Source: Nocardioidaceae bacterium
GTDB lineage: Bacteria; Actinomycetota; Actinomycetes; Propionibacteriales; Nocardioidaceae
Assembly (NCBI GenBank): GCA_020438665.1
Contig: JAGQUE010000070.1
Span: forward strand, 1-10,821
Length of the DNA stretch: 10,821 nucleotides
Direction of reading: 5' to 3'
In this document: positions 1-5,483 of the stretch, piece by piece
Layout: each line of letters begins with the position of its first letter
Position numbering within the stretch: the stretch's first letter is position 1
Position numbers and translations under genes: made by a program
Notes under the pieces: generated by a model
Database searches by the model: none
Seen by the model: the letters and a program-made list of their open reading frames with translations, nothing else
Told to the model about the DNA's origin: nothing

Positions 1-63
1 TGACGAAAACCGCCTTACGCTGATGAGCGGGTGCTTCCCGACACCATCACCTAGGTTGCGGGT

Positions 64-456
64 GTGGGCTCCGAGAGAAGTGCGATCAACGGCGACGCCG
101 AATGGGACGGCTCCGAATCACGGACGGCGAACCTGACCCGACTGCTTCGCGAGAGCGACACGGCCCTCTTCCGGGGCGTCCGCGAGGCGCTCCTCGCGAG
201 CGGATTCACCGTTGAGGACGTTGTGCTCGCTGACCTGTGGCCAGACGACCCGGCCTGCGAGTTCGGCATCGTGATCATCCCACCGAACCGCGTCTACACC
301 TTCGACTACTACTACGCCCAGCGAGGTGACCTTTGGGACCAGTACCGGAACGGGCGTCTGGCCAACCTGACGGAGATCACCGAAGCCTGGGCGGACGGCA
401 CCTACGCCGAGAGCGTCCGCGACGGGTTCACCCATCTGCGAGAGACGGCTGGGTGA
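64..456 (+). CDS. Hypothetical protein, 130 aa, probable element cargo
   Basis: I do not recognise this protein. The frame opens after an in-frame TAG at 52-54. The only early start is GTG at 64, preceded by a weak AGG-containing stretch with no good ribosome binding site. Codon use is typical for this GC-rich genome (third positions mostly G/C), so it is probably a real gene. The product is acidic and soluble, with no signal peptide or membrane segment. An N-terminal helix-rich half (about 20-55, LTRLLRESD to ALLASGF) leads to a likely beta hairpin with an aromatic run (about 77-90, including VYTFDYYYAQ), then a helical C-terminus (WADGTYAESVRDGFTHL). The small acidic alpha/beta layout resembles many immunity or phage/plasmid accessory proteins, but I see no diagnostic motif. 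It is followed by a long non-coding gap, so it is not obviously in an operon with the relaxase. Confidence 0.7.
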   Translation: MGSERSAINGDAEWDGSESRTANLTRLLRESDTALFRGVREALLASGFTVEDVVLADLWPDDPACEFGIVIIPPNRVYTFDYYYAQRGDLWDQYRNGRLANLTEITEAWADGTYAESVRDGFTHLRETAG

Positions 457-510
457 CCTCGTCTATGTGGTGACGACCCGACCGATCATCGGCAGATCCG
501 GGTACGACGC

Positions 511-554
511 GTCGGCCGACCCGGGCGGGAGACAGGCGCGTTCTCGAGCTCGAG
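511..554. repeat. Two perfect palindromes (10 bp and 12 bp)
   Basis: GTCGGCCGAC at 511-520 and CTCGAGCTCGAG at 543-554 are perfect palindromes 22 bases apart. The first sits inside a looser dyad, CCGGGT (498-503) with ACCCGG (519-524). They could be operators or structural parts of the transfer origin; function is inferred from position only. Confidence 0.5.
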
Positions 555-592
555 GTCAGGTTCGGACTGGCACCCGTCCTCAGTCTCTGCCC

Positions 593-614
593 CTGTCACG
601 CTCTTAAGCGACAG
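593..614. repeat. Imperfect inverted repeat
   Basis: CTGT-CA-CGCT pairs with AGCG-ACAG around a four-base loop (603-606), giving an eight-base-pair stem with a two-base bulge. It is too far from the upstream gene (stop at 456) and lacks a T tract, so it is more likely a regulatory or oriT element than a terminator. Confidence 0.35.
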
Positions 615-713
615 TCACTCACCTCACCCATGAACGACCGTTGACGAGTTCGAAGACCACCTCGCCCAACAGCGCGCTCACCCCTTCAAACCGAGCGGCA
701 CGCATGCTACGAA

Positions 714-749
714 GGTCCGTAGACGGTCCGTCCCCCCCGGGGGCGGACC
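714..749. repeat. Strong hairpin and direct repeat upstream of relaxase
   Basis: GGTCCG (725-730), a bulged T, and CCCCC (732-736) pair with GGGGG (739-743) and CGGACC (744-749). This gives an eleven-base-pair GC stem with a tiny loop. GGTCCGT also occurs as a direct repeat at 714-720 and 725-731 (11-base period). It is the most stable structure in the relaxase leader and 63 bases from the proposed start, a plausible relaxase-recognition hairpin or operator. Confidence 0.55.
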
Positions 750-811
750 GGGCGTCATTTCCGGGGCGATTGACGAGTGTTGACGGGCGGTGGCGAGGGG
801 TGCACGGCGGT

Positions 812-3391
812 GTGAAGTTCTACCGAGGTTCAGCCGGTGCTGCCCGCAACTACGTGGAGGCCGACCGCGGCCGTGCCGACGACTACTACCTCGCCGAGGG
901 CACCGGGGTCGCCCGTCACTACAGCGGCGCGCGCGGAGACGGCGCCCCGGTCCAACGGCTCGCCGACCTCGACGGAGCGACGTACGAGCAGTGGGTTGCC
1001 GGCCACGACACCGCCGCCGGCCAGCCCAAGGGACGACTCCGCCACGACGACCGCGCGTTGAGGTTCGTCGAGGTCGTCGTCAACGGACCCAAGACCTGGT
1101 CCCTCGCGGCCGCCCTGCACCCGGGCATCGCGACCGCCTATGACAACGCCCAGGAACGCGCCGCCATCGAGATCATCGGCTGGCTGGCCCAGCACACCAC
1201 CACCCGCGTCGGGCCTCGCGGCCGCCAGGTCCAGGTCCCCACCGATCAGATCGAGGCGGCCGTCATCCGCCACCACACCTCCCGAGCAGGTGACCCACAC
1301 CGCCACCTGCACCTGCAGCTCAACGCACGAGTCCTGGCCGGCGGTCGATGGCGTGGCCTGCACTCGGTGGGCGTGGTCGAGGCAATCAACGCCATCAACG
1401 GCATCGGTCACGCCGCCGTGATGTGCGACCCCGAGTTCCGGCAAGCCCTGGCCGACCACGGCTACCACCTCGAGCACGACACCGGCGACGTCACCGCCCT
1501 CACGCCGTACGCCGGAGCGTTCACCGCGCGCGCGGCACAGATCGCCCGCAACACCGACCGCTACGAAGCCGCCTGGCGGCGCGACCACCCCCTCGAGGAA
1601 CCTGGCCCGCGCCTTCTCCGCAGCTGGGACCGGCGCGCCTGGGCCGACGCCCGCCCCGACAAGGTGACCCCCCACGACGGCACATCCCTCACGGCCCGCT
1701 GGGTCGACGAACTGCACGACCTCGGCTACCGCGCCCCCACCGCCCCGGTCGCCGCCGCCGCCGGGCTCCGCATCGGGCAGCTCGACCGCGACGCCGCCGC
1801 CGAACTGATCATCTCCCGGCTCGGCGCCAGACGCTCCAGCTGGAACCACGCCGACATCCGCGGGGAGGCCGAGGCAATCATCGCCGGCGCGGGCGTCGTC
1901 GCCGCCACCGCAGCGCGCAGCGAGCTCTCCGAAGACCTGACGGCCCGCACCATGGCACGATGCGCCCGCCTGCTCGACCGCGACGACACCCCCGATCACA
2001 TCCGAGCCCTGACATCGACGCGGGTGCTTGGGGTCGAGAACGACCTCCTCGCCCGACTCGCCCGTCGCGCCGGTGCAGCGACGCCGTCCCACGACATCGA
2101 TCACCCCGTGCCCGCCCACGAGCTCGACGAAGCGCAGCACAAGGTCGCCGTTGCGCTCATCGGTGAGCACCGGCTCCTCGTCATCGAAGGCGCGGCAGGC
2201 GCCGGCAAGACCACCGCGCTGGCCGCCGCCCGCGACCTGCTCGAGGGCAACGGTCACCGCCTGATCGTCGTCACCCCCACCCTCAAGGCCGCCCACGTGG
2301 CGGCCGAGCAGATCGACACCGAAGCCCACTCCGCCGGCTGGCTCATCCACCGCCACGGATTCCGCTGGGACGACGACGGCCACTGGACTCGCGAGAACGC
2401 GACCGACCCCGACGCGGATCTCAGCCCCGGCGATCTCCTCCTCGTCGACGAGGCTGGCATGCTCGACCAGGACACCGCGCTGGCCCTCCTGGCCATCGCC
2501 GACGAAAGCGGAGCACGCGTCGCCCTGGTCGGCGACCGACACCAGCTCCCCGCGGTCGGTCGCGGCGGCGTCCTCGACCTGGCCGCCCGCTGGGTCTCAC
2601 CGGACGCACACCTGACCCTCGACACCATCCACCGGTTCAGCGACCCCGAGTACGCCGAGCTCAGCACCCTGATGCGCACCGGCCGCCAGCCCGGGGCCGT
2701 GTTCGACGCGCTGCTCAGCCGCGGCGACATCACCATCCACGCCAGCGAAGTGGAGCGAGTCGACGCCCTCGCCGACGTCGACGGACTCGTCATCGCCGAC
2801 ACCCGCCAGCAGGTCGCCGTTCTCAACGGCGCCATCCGCGACCGACGCCGACCCGACCCCGGCCCCGAGCTGGCCACCGGCGCCGGCGACCTGATCGGGC
2901 CAGGCGACCTGATCACCACCCGCCGAAACGACCCCAGTCTCGACGTCGCCAACCACGACACCTGGACGGTGCGCGCCATCGGAAGCGACGGGAGCCTGGT
3001 CGCCCGCGGGCGGCGCGGCACACGCACCCTGCCACCCGAATACGTCCACGACCACGTCGAGCTGGCCTACGCCACCACGGCCTACGGCGCCCAGGGGCAG
3101 ACCGTCCCCACAGCCCACCTGGCCCTCGGCGAGAGCAGCGGCGCGGCCTCCGCCTATGTCGGGATGACCAGAGGGCGCCACCGCAACGTCGCCCACATCG
3201 TCGCCGACTCCGTCGACACCGCCCGGACGCAGTGGATCCAGACCTTCAGCCGAGACCGCGCCGACCTCGGTCCGCGCCATGCGGCCTGGCTCGCGGAGGA
3301 GGACATCGAGCGCTACGGCCCTCAGATCCGCCGCCCTACCGAACCCATCCGGCTCGCCACACCCGAGAGACGGCCGGCGCGGTCGCGCTAG
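812..3391 (+). CDS. MobF/TrwC-family relaxase with RecD-like helicase domain (TraA-like)
   Basis: This conjugative relaxase would cut the oriT strand through a tyrosine, stay covalently bound, and unwind the plasmid form with its helicase half. Numbering is from GTG 812 (859 residues). Candidate catalytic tyrosines are Y14 and the YY pair Y25-Y26 in ADDYYLAEGTG, the TrwC-like arrangement. The metal-binding histidine triad fits H155, H165 and H167 in HHTSRAGDPHRHLHL. The RecD-like helicase has Walker A GAAGAGKTT (K466), Walker B LLLVDEAG (D546-E547), a VGDRHQLPAVGRGG motif, and late motifs TTAYGAQGQ and YVGMTRGRHR. The frame is open to TTG 641, but family members begin close to KFYRGSA; GAGGGG at 795-800 lies 11 bases upstream of GTG 812, and GTG 800 is an alternative. 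It is shorter than many 1000-1500-residue TraA proteins, with little after the helicase motifs, but every visible motif is intact. It stands alone, with no coupling-protein gene beside it. Confidence 0.93.
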   Translation: MKFYRGSAGAARNYVEADRGRADDYYLAEGTGVARHYSGARGDGAPVQRLADLDGATYEQWVAGHDTAAGQPKGRLRHDDRALRFVEVVVNGPKTWSLAAALHPGIATAYDNAQERAAIEIIGWLAQHTTTRVGPRGRQVQVPTDQIEAAVIRHHTSRAGDPHRHLHLQLNARVLAGGRWRGLHSVGVVEAINAINGIGHAAVMCDPEFRQALADHGYHLEHDTGDVTALTPYAGAFTARAAQIARNTDRYEAAWRRDHPLEEPGPRLLRSWDRRAWADARPDKVTPHDGTSLTARWVDELHDLGYRAPTAPVAAAAGLRIGQLDRDAAAELIISRLGARRSSWNHADIRGEAEAIIAGAGVVAATAARSELSEDLTARTMARCARLLDRDDTPDHIRALTSTRVLGVENDLLARLARRAGAATPSHDIDHPVPAHELDEAQHKVAVALIGEHRLLVIEGAAGAGKTTALAAARDLLEGNGHRLIVVTPTLKAAHVAAEQIDTEAHSAGWLIHRHGFRWDDDGHWTRENATDPDADLSPGDLLLVDEAGMLDQDTALALLAIADESGARVALVGDRHQLPAVGRGGVLDLAARWVSPDAHLTLDTIHRFSDPEYAELSTLMRTGRQPGAVFDALLSRGDITIHASEVERVDALADVDGLVIADTRQQVAVLNGAIRDRRRPDPGPELATGAGDLIGPGDLITTRRNDPSLDVANHDTWTVRAIGSDGSLVARGRRGTRTLPPEYVHDHVELAYATTAYGAQGQTVPTAHLALGESSGAASAYVGMTRGRHRNVAHIVADSVDTARTQWIQTFSRDRADLGPRHAAWLAEEDIERYGPQIRRPTEPIRLATPERRPARSR

Positions 3392-3474
3392 GCACCCGAC
3401 CATCCGGGCGCCGCCAACTCGACCGAGATATCGGGGGGACGCCCGCTCACCTGCACAAACACCCCGCCCGACGG

Positions 3475-3509
3475 CGCGTCCCCCCACGCCGACGGCCCGG
3501 GGGGACGCG
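3475..3509. repeat. Perfect 11-bp inverted repeat (operator or relaxase terminator)
   Basis: CGCGTCCCCCC (3475-3485) is the exact reverse complement of GGGGGGACGCG (3499-3509), with a 13-base loop. It begins 84 bases after the relaxase stop. There is no T-run after it, but GC-rich actinobacterial terminators often lack one. Its GGGGGGAC arms match the motif repeated nearby, so an operator role is equally possible. Confidence 0.6.
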
Positions 3510-3517
3510 GTCTGACA

Positions 3518-3531
3518 GTCCCTAGGGGGAC
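3518..3531. promoter_or_regulatory. GTCCC-N4-GGGAC dyad upstream of excisionase operon
   Basis: AGTCCCTAGGGGGAC at 3517-3531 contains five-base arms around TAGG. An element differing by one indel is in the integrase leader at 5329-5344. It lies 34 bases before the GAAGGA ribosome site, where an operator or activator site would be expected. No regulator protein can be assigned from the sequence. Confidence 0.4.
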
Positions 3532-3597
3532 AAGAGCGGGGACGCAGGCTCGTCACACTCCCGCGAAGGACACCCACCGATGCCGGAGGCCCCGACC

Positions 3598-3834
3598 ATG
3601 AACCCCATCCAGATCCCCACCGACTGGGACGACAACGGCCTGCTCCTGTTCGAGGAGTTCTGCGAGCTCATCCGCACTCCACAGCGGACCGTCCGGGACT
3701 GGCGACGCCGCGGCGTCGGCCCCCGGTGGACGCGGTTCCAAGGAGTCGGCCGCCTCTACATCACCGTCGGAGAGGCGCGGCGCTTCCTGGCCGCCGCGAC
3801 GGCCACCCGCACGGAGACCCGTCACCATGGCTGA
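3598..3834 (+). CDS. Small helix-turn-helix protein, AlpA/excisionase-like
   Basis: A 78-residue protein with a single MerR/HTH_17-like winged-helix DNA-binding domain. A first helix (LLLFEEFCELI) is followed by TPQRTVRDWRRRGVGP, where the recognition helix and RDW..RGVGP turn fit this family. A short beta wing (TRFQGVGRLYI) and a final helix (TVGEARRFLAA) complete it. ATG 3598 has GGAGG eight bases upstream. ATG 3580 in the same frame would add six residues and also has a good site (GAAGGA, 3565-3570), so the start is uncertain. The stop overlaps the next start by eight bases, implying translational coupling. Proteins of this type act as recombination directionality factors or as regulators of transfer and replication genes in actinobacterial elements; which one applies here is unknown. 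Confidence 0.8.
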   Translation: MNPIQIPTDWDDNGLLLFEEFCELIRTPQRTVRDWRRRGVGPRWTRFQGVGRLYITVGEARRFLAAATATRTETRHHG

Positions 3835-4024
3835 CCGCCGGACCGTCCCGGTCTACCTCAGCCTCGACGAGGCTGCCGAGTGCCTGTCGGTCTCGGTCAA
3901 GACCATCCGCCGCTGGATCGCCGCCGGCACCCTGCCGGCCTACCGCTGCGGCAAGCGAGCCATCCGGATCCGGCTCGAGGACCTCGAGGCGGCGCCTCGG
4001 CAGATCCCGTCGGCCCGGTGGTGA
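3827..4024 (+). CDS. xis: Excisionase-family DNA-binding protein (Xis-like)
   Basis: This 65-residue protein is almost entirely one HTH_17 excisionase domain. The fold is visible as SLDEAAECLSVSVKTIRRWI, AAGTLPAYRCGKRAIRIRLEDL: the AAECLSVS helix, the KTIRRWI recognition helix, the GTLPAYR turn and the wing strand before the final EDL helix. Such proteins bend DNA at the att arm sites and turn the integrase toward excision. ATG 3827 lies inside the end of the preceding gene (stop 3832-3834), so it is probably translated by coupling. It faces the integrase gene tail to tail with 74 bases between the stop codons. The family assignment is firm; the role as the partner of this particular integrase is inferred from position. 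Confidence 0.85.
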   Translation: MADRRTVPVYLSLDEAAECLSVSVKTIRRWIAAGTLPAYRCGKRAIRIRLEDLEAAPRQIPSARW

Positions 4025-4098
4025 GGACACCCGCCTTTGTGCCGACGGCAACTGTCGCGCCTGGCCCAACCGACCCACGCCCGAGACTTGGTGGCCCG

Positions 4099-5286
4099 CT
4101 AGGGACTCCGGTGGCCACGGCTGGCGCTCCAGGCGGCATAGCTCTCGCCGATCTTCCCCGCAAGCGCCTTGTCGCGGTCCAAGATCGCGTGCTGGTAGAT
4201 GGCCATCGCCGCCTGCGACGCGTGACCGGCACGTGCCTGCAGCTCGGCGGCAGTCGCCCCGTGCTGACCGGCCAGCGTCAGCGCCGTATGGCGCAGATGG
4301 TGGATCGTCAGGTCGGGCCGCCCGGCCGCCTCACGCGCAGGGCGGTAGCGGTCCATCAGGTAGCGGACGCTCATGTGGTCGGTCCGGTCGCCGGGGAACA
4401 GCAGGCCGTGCCCTCCCGGCGCCGTGTGCTCCAGCAGATGCGCCTGCAGCAGCGGCTGGAACGGCGGGGGCAGGTGCACTGTCCGGGTGCCACTCCTGGT
4501 CTTGGGTGAGCTGATGTGGCGACCGCAGCTCGGACACGCCCCAGGCACGTCCGGATCCACGTCCTTGTCCACCTTCCGCGTCACGTCGATCCGACCCGTC
4601 AGACCATCCACATCGGAGCGACGCAGCTCCAGCAGCTCACCCTCGCGCAGGCCGACGAACGCCGCCAGCACCACCAGCAGCCGCAGCCGCTCCGGCATGT
4701 GATCCACGATGACCGCCAGCTCCTCGAAGGTCGCCGGCCTCGCGACGTTGCGCACCGGCGCCGAGCCGGCACCCCGGATCTTCGGCGGCGCCCGATCGAT
4801 CAACTCCTCCTCCTCGGCCGCCTGCAGCAGTGAACGCAGCAAGCGGTAGGCAGCAGCGTTCGTCGCCGTCGTCGCCGGGTCCAACGATGACCGCCACCTC
4901 TTGATCTCGGTGAGCGTCACCTCGGTCAGCGGGGTCTGCGCGAAGTAGGGCAGGATCCGGCTGACCAGCAGCTTGCGGTAGCCACGGATGGTCGTCGGCC
5001 GCAGCACCCGCTCGGTCAAGTAGCGCTGGGCGAACCCCTCGACGGTGTTGAACGCAGCCTCGCGCTGCCGCCTCTCCTCCGCCGCGCGACGAGCCTGCGG
5101 CGGCGTCCACTCGTCGTGGTCGATCAGGGCGCGCTCGCCGACCAGCCACGCCTCGGCGTCCATCCGCGTGCCCAACGTCCGCGAGTAGCGGTTGCCGTCG
5201 GGCATGGCGTAGCGCGCCCGATAGGTGACCCGGCCCGCCGCACTGACCCGTCGCTCGACCTCGCCGAAGCCACGCCTCCTGGCCAA
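4099..5286 (-). CDS. int: Tyrosine recombinase, site-specific integrase
   Basis: This 395-residue integrase would catalyse integration and excision between attP and the tRNA-Ala site that ends the element. Residues about 1-65 form the arm-binding N-terminus (GRVTYRARY to LGTRMDAEAWL), about 80-170 the SAM-like core-binding domain, and about 185-385 the catalytic domain. The active-site set is complete: R214 (GLREGE), K262 (SPKTRSGTR), H329-x-x-R332 (HHLRHT), H355 (GHAS) and nucleophile Y364 (IYQH). The start is TTG at 5284-5286, with GGAGG (plus-strand CCTCC 5293-5297) six bases upstream. An unusual CPSC motif (C251, C254) sits in the beta region just before K262. The gene runs toward the excisionase genes, and its start is 154 bases from the tRNA fragment, the usual int-att arrangement. 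It lies downstream of, and co-directional with, the chromosomal glycosidase gene. Confidence 0.95.
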   Translation of the reverse strand: MARRRGFGEVERRVSAAGRVTYRARYAMPDGNRYSRTLGTRMDAEAWLVGERALIDHDEWTPPQARRAAEERRQREAAFNTVEGFAQRYLTERVLRPTTIRGYRKLLVSRILPYFAQTPLTEVTLTEIKRWRSSLDPATTATNAAAYRLLRSLLQAAEEEELIDRAPPKIRGAGSAPVRNVARPATFEELAVIVDHMPERLRLLVVLAAFVGLREGELLELRRSDVDGLTGRIDVTRKVDKDVDPDVPGACPSCGRHISSPKTRSGTRTVHLPPPFQPLLQAHLLEHTAPGGHGLLFPGDRTDHMSVRYLMDRYRPAREAAGRPDLTIHHLRHTALTLAGQHGATAAELQARAGHASQAAMAIYQHAILDRDKALAGKIGESYAAWSASRGHRSP

Positions 5287-5439
5287 CCCGAGCCTCCGAT
5301 CCCAACCCCATGCTGCGTTGGCAGAGGGAGTCCCTGTGGGGGACTGGTGGGGGAAACTATGTCACTGTGGGGGAATCTCTGGCCACTCCTGACCACGTTT
5401 TCCCTGCTCAGAGGCACTATTGACGCATGGGTCCGGGTC
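5287..5439. promoter_or_regulatory. Integrase leader and attachment-site arm region
   Basis: This 153-base interval separates the integrase start from the tRNA-derived core and must carry the integrase ribosome site (5293-5297), its own promoter if it has one, and arm-type recombinase sites. GTGGGGGA occurs three times in one orientation (5336-5343, 5347-5354, 5367-5374), at 11- and 20-base intervals, close to one and two helical turns. AGTCCC (5329-5334) and GGGACT (5340-5345) form a dyad overlapping the first repeat. Confidence 0.6.
5336..5374 (+). repeat. Three phased direct repeats GTGGGGGA (candidate arm-type Int/Xis sites)
   Basis: The copies begin at 5336, 5347 and 5367. They are identical over eight bases, and all have CTG- or CTGG-like bases before them. 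Two are followed by a second A. Regular helical phasing next to an att core is typical of integrase arm or excisionase sites; no binding data can be seen from sequence. Confidence 0.55.
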
Positions 5440-5483
5440 GCTTTGCAAGCAGGGGGTTAGGGGTTCGAGTCCCCTTGGCTCCA
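5440..5483 (+). other. Attachment site (element-chromosome junction): 3' half of tRNA-Ala(TGC)
   Basis: From the anticodon loop onward the sequence folds as a tRNA. The anticodon loop TTTGCAA is at 5442-5448 (anticodon TGC, 5444-5446), followed by the 3' anticodon stem GCAGG. The T arm is AGGGG-TTCGAGT-CCCCT (5459-5475), then come TGGCTCC and discriminator A at 5483; CCA is not encoded. On the 5' side only two stem bases (5440-5441) pair. From tRNA position 29 backward the stem is broken and no D arm or 5' acceptor strand exists. This is therefore a tRNA fragment and not a functional gene. Its 44 bases set the maximum size of the att core visible here; the matching intact tRNA-Ala should lie left of the window. 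Confidence 0.88.

Larger units (their letters stand above)
457..811. promoter_or_regulatory. Non-coding, repeat-rich region upstream of relaxase; candidate oriT/promoter region
   Basis: The 355 bases between the hypothetical gene and the relaxase start hold no convincing gene. The relaxase frame stays open back to a TTG at 641, but third-position GC falls in 641-811 and the peptide has no relaxase similarity. The stretch carries several dyads (511-520, 543-554, 593-614, 725-749) and three copies of TTGACG (641-646, 770-775, 780-785), the last two ten bases apart. In MobF systems the origin of transfer commonly lies beside the relaxase gene and contains inverted repeats, so this is the best oriT candidate in the window. 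No nic sequence could be recognised. A promoter for the relaxase must also lie here, but no clear -35/-10 pair stands out. Confidence 0.5.
3392..3597. promoter_or_regulatory. Regulatory interval between relaxase and excisionase operon
   Basis: There is no gene in these roughly 200 bases. GGGGGAC-type blocks recur at 3434-3440, 3500-3506 and 3525-3531, with GGGGAC at 3538-3543 and an inverted GTCCCCCC at 3478-3485. The palindrome GTCCC-TAGG-GGGAC at 3518-3531 is nearly the same as one in the integrase leader (5330-5344). The interval probably holds the promoter and operators for the two HTH genes and any terminator of the relaxase gene. Confidence 0.5.
1..5483. mobile_element. Integrated tRNA-Ala-targeting conjugative/mobilisable element (right part; left end outside window)
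   Basis: Seen: relaxase, two excisionase-type HTH genes and a tyrosine integrase lie together and end at a 3' tRNA-Ala fragment (5440-5483). Known: actinobacterial integrative elements insert at the 3' half of tRNA genes with int next to one att site. The intact tRNA-Ala and second att copy are not in the window, so the left boundary is unknown and position 1 is simply the window edge. No coupling protein, type IV secretion or replication initiator gene is visible here. It could be an ICE with those genes further left, or an IME that borrows a host conjugation machine. The identity as an integrated element is strong; its class is open. Confidence 0.85.

Noticed and set aside
467..607. Small GTG-started frame of 46 codons after the hypothetical gene
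   Set aside because: There is no ribosome site, the composition is Arg/Ser-rich, and it overlaps three palindromes. It is better explained as non-coding DNA.
830..2542. Long minus-strand open frame (570 codons) opposite the relaxase
   Set aside because: It is a mirror of the relaxase coding frame in GC-rich DNA. The protein is Gly/Val/Asp-rich low-complexity sequence with no domain, while the plus strand carries complete relaxase and helicase motifs.
4025..4098. Bidirectional terminator between the convergent xis and int genes
   Set aside because: I looked for a strong hairpin in the 74-base gap and found only short, poor dyads, so none is annotated.
5440..5483. A functional tRNA-Ala gene
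   Set aside because: The 5' acceptor strand, D arm and most of the 5' anticodon stem are absent, so only the 3' half is present.
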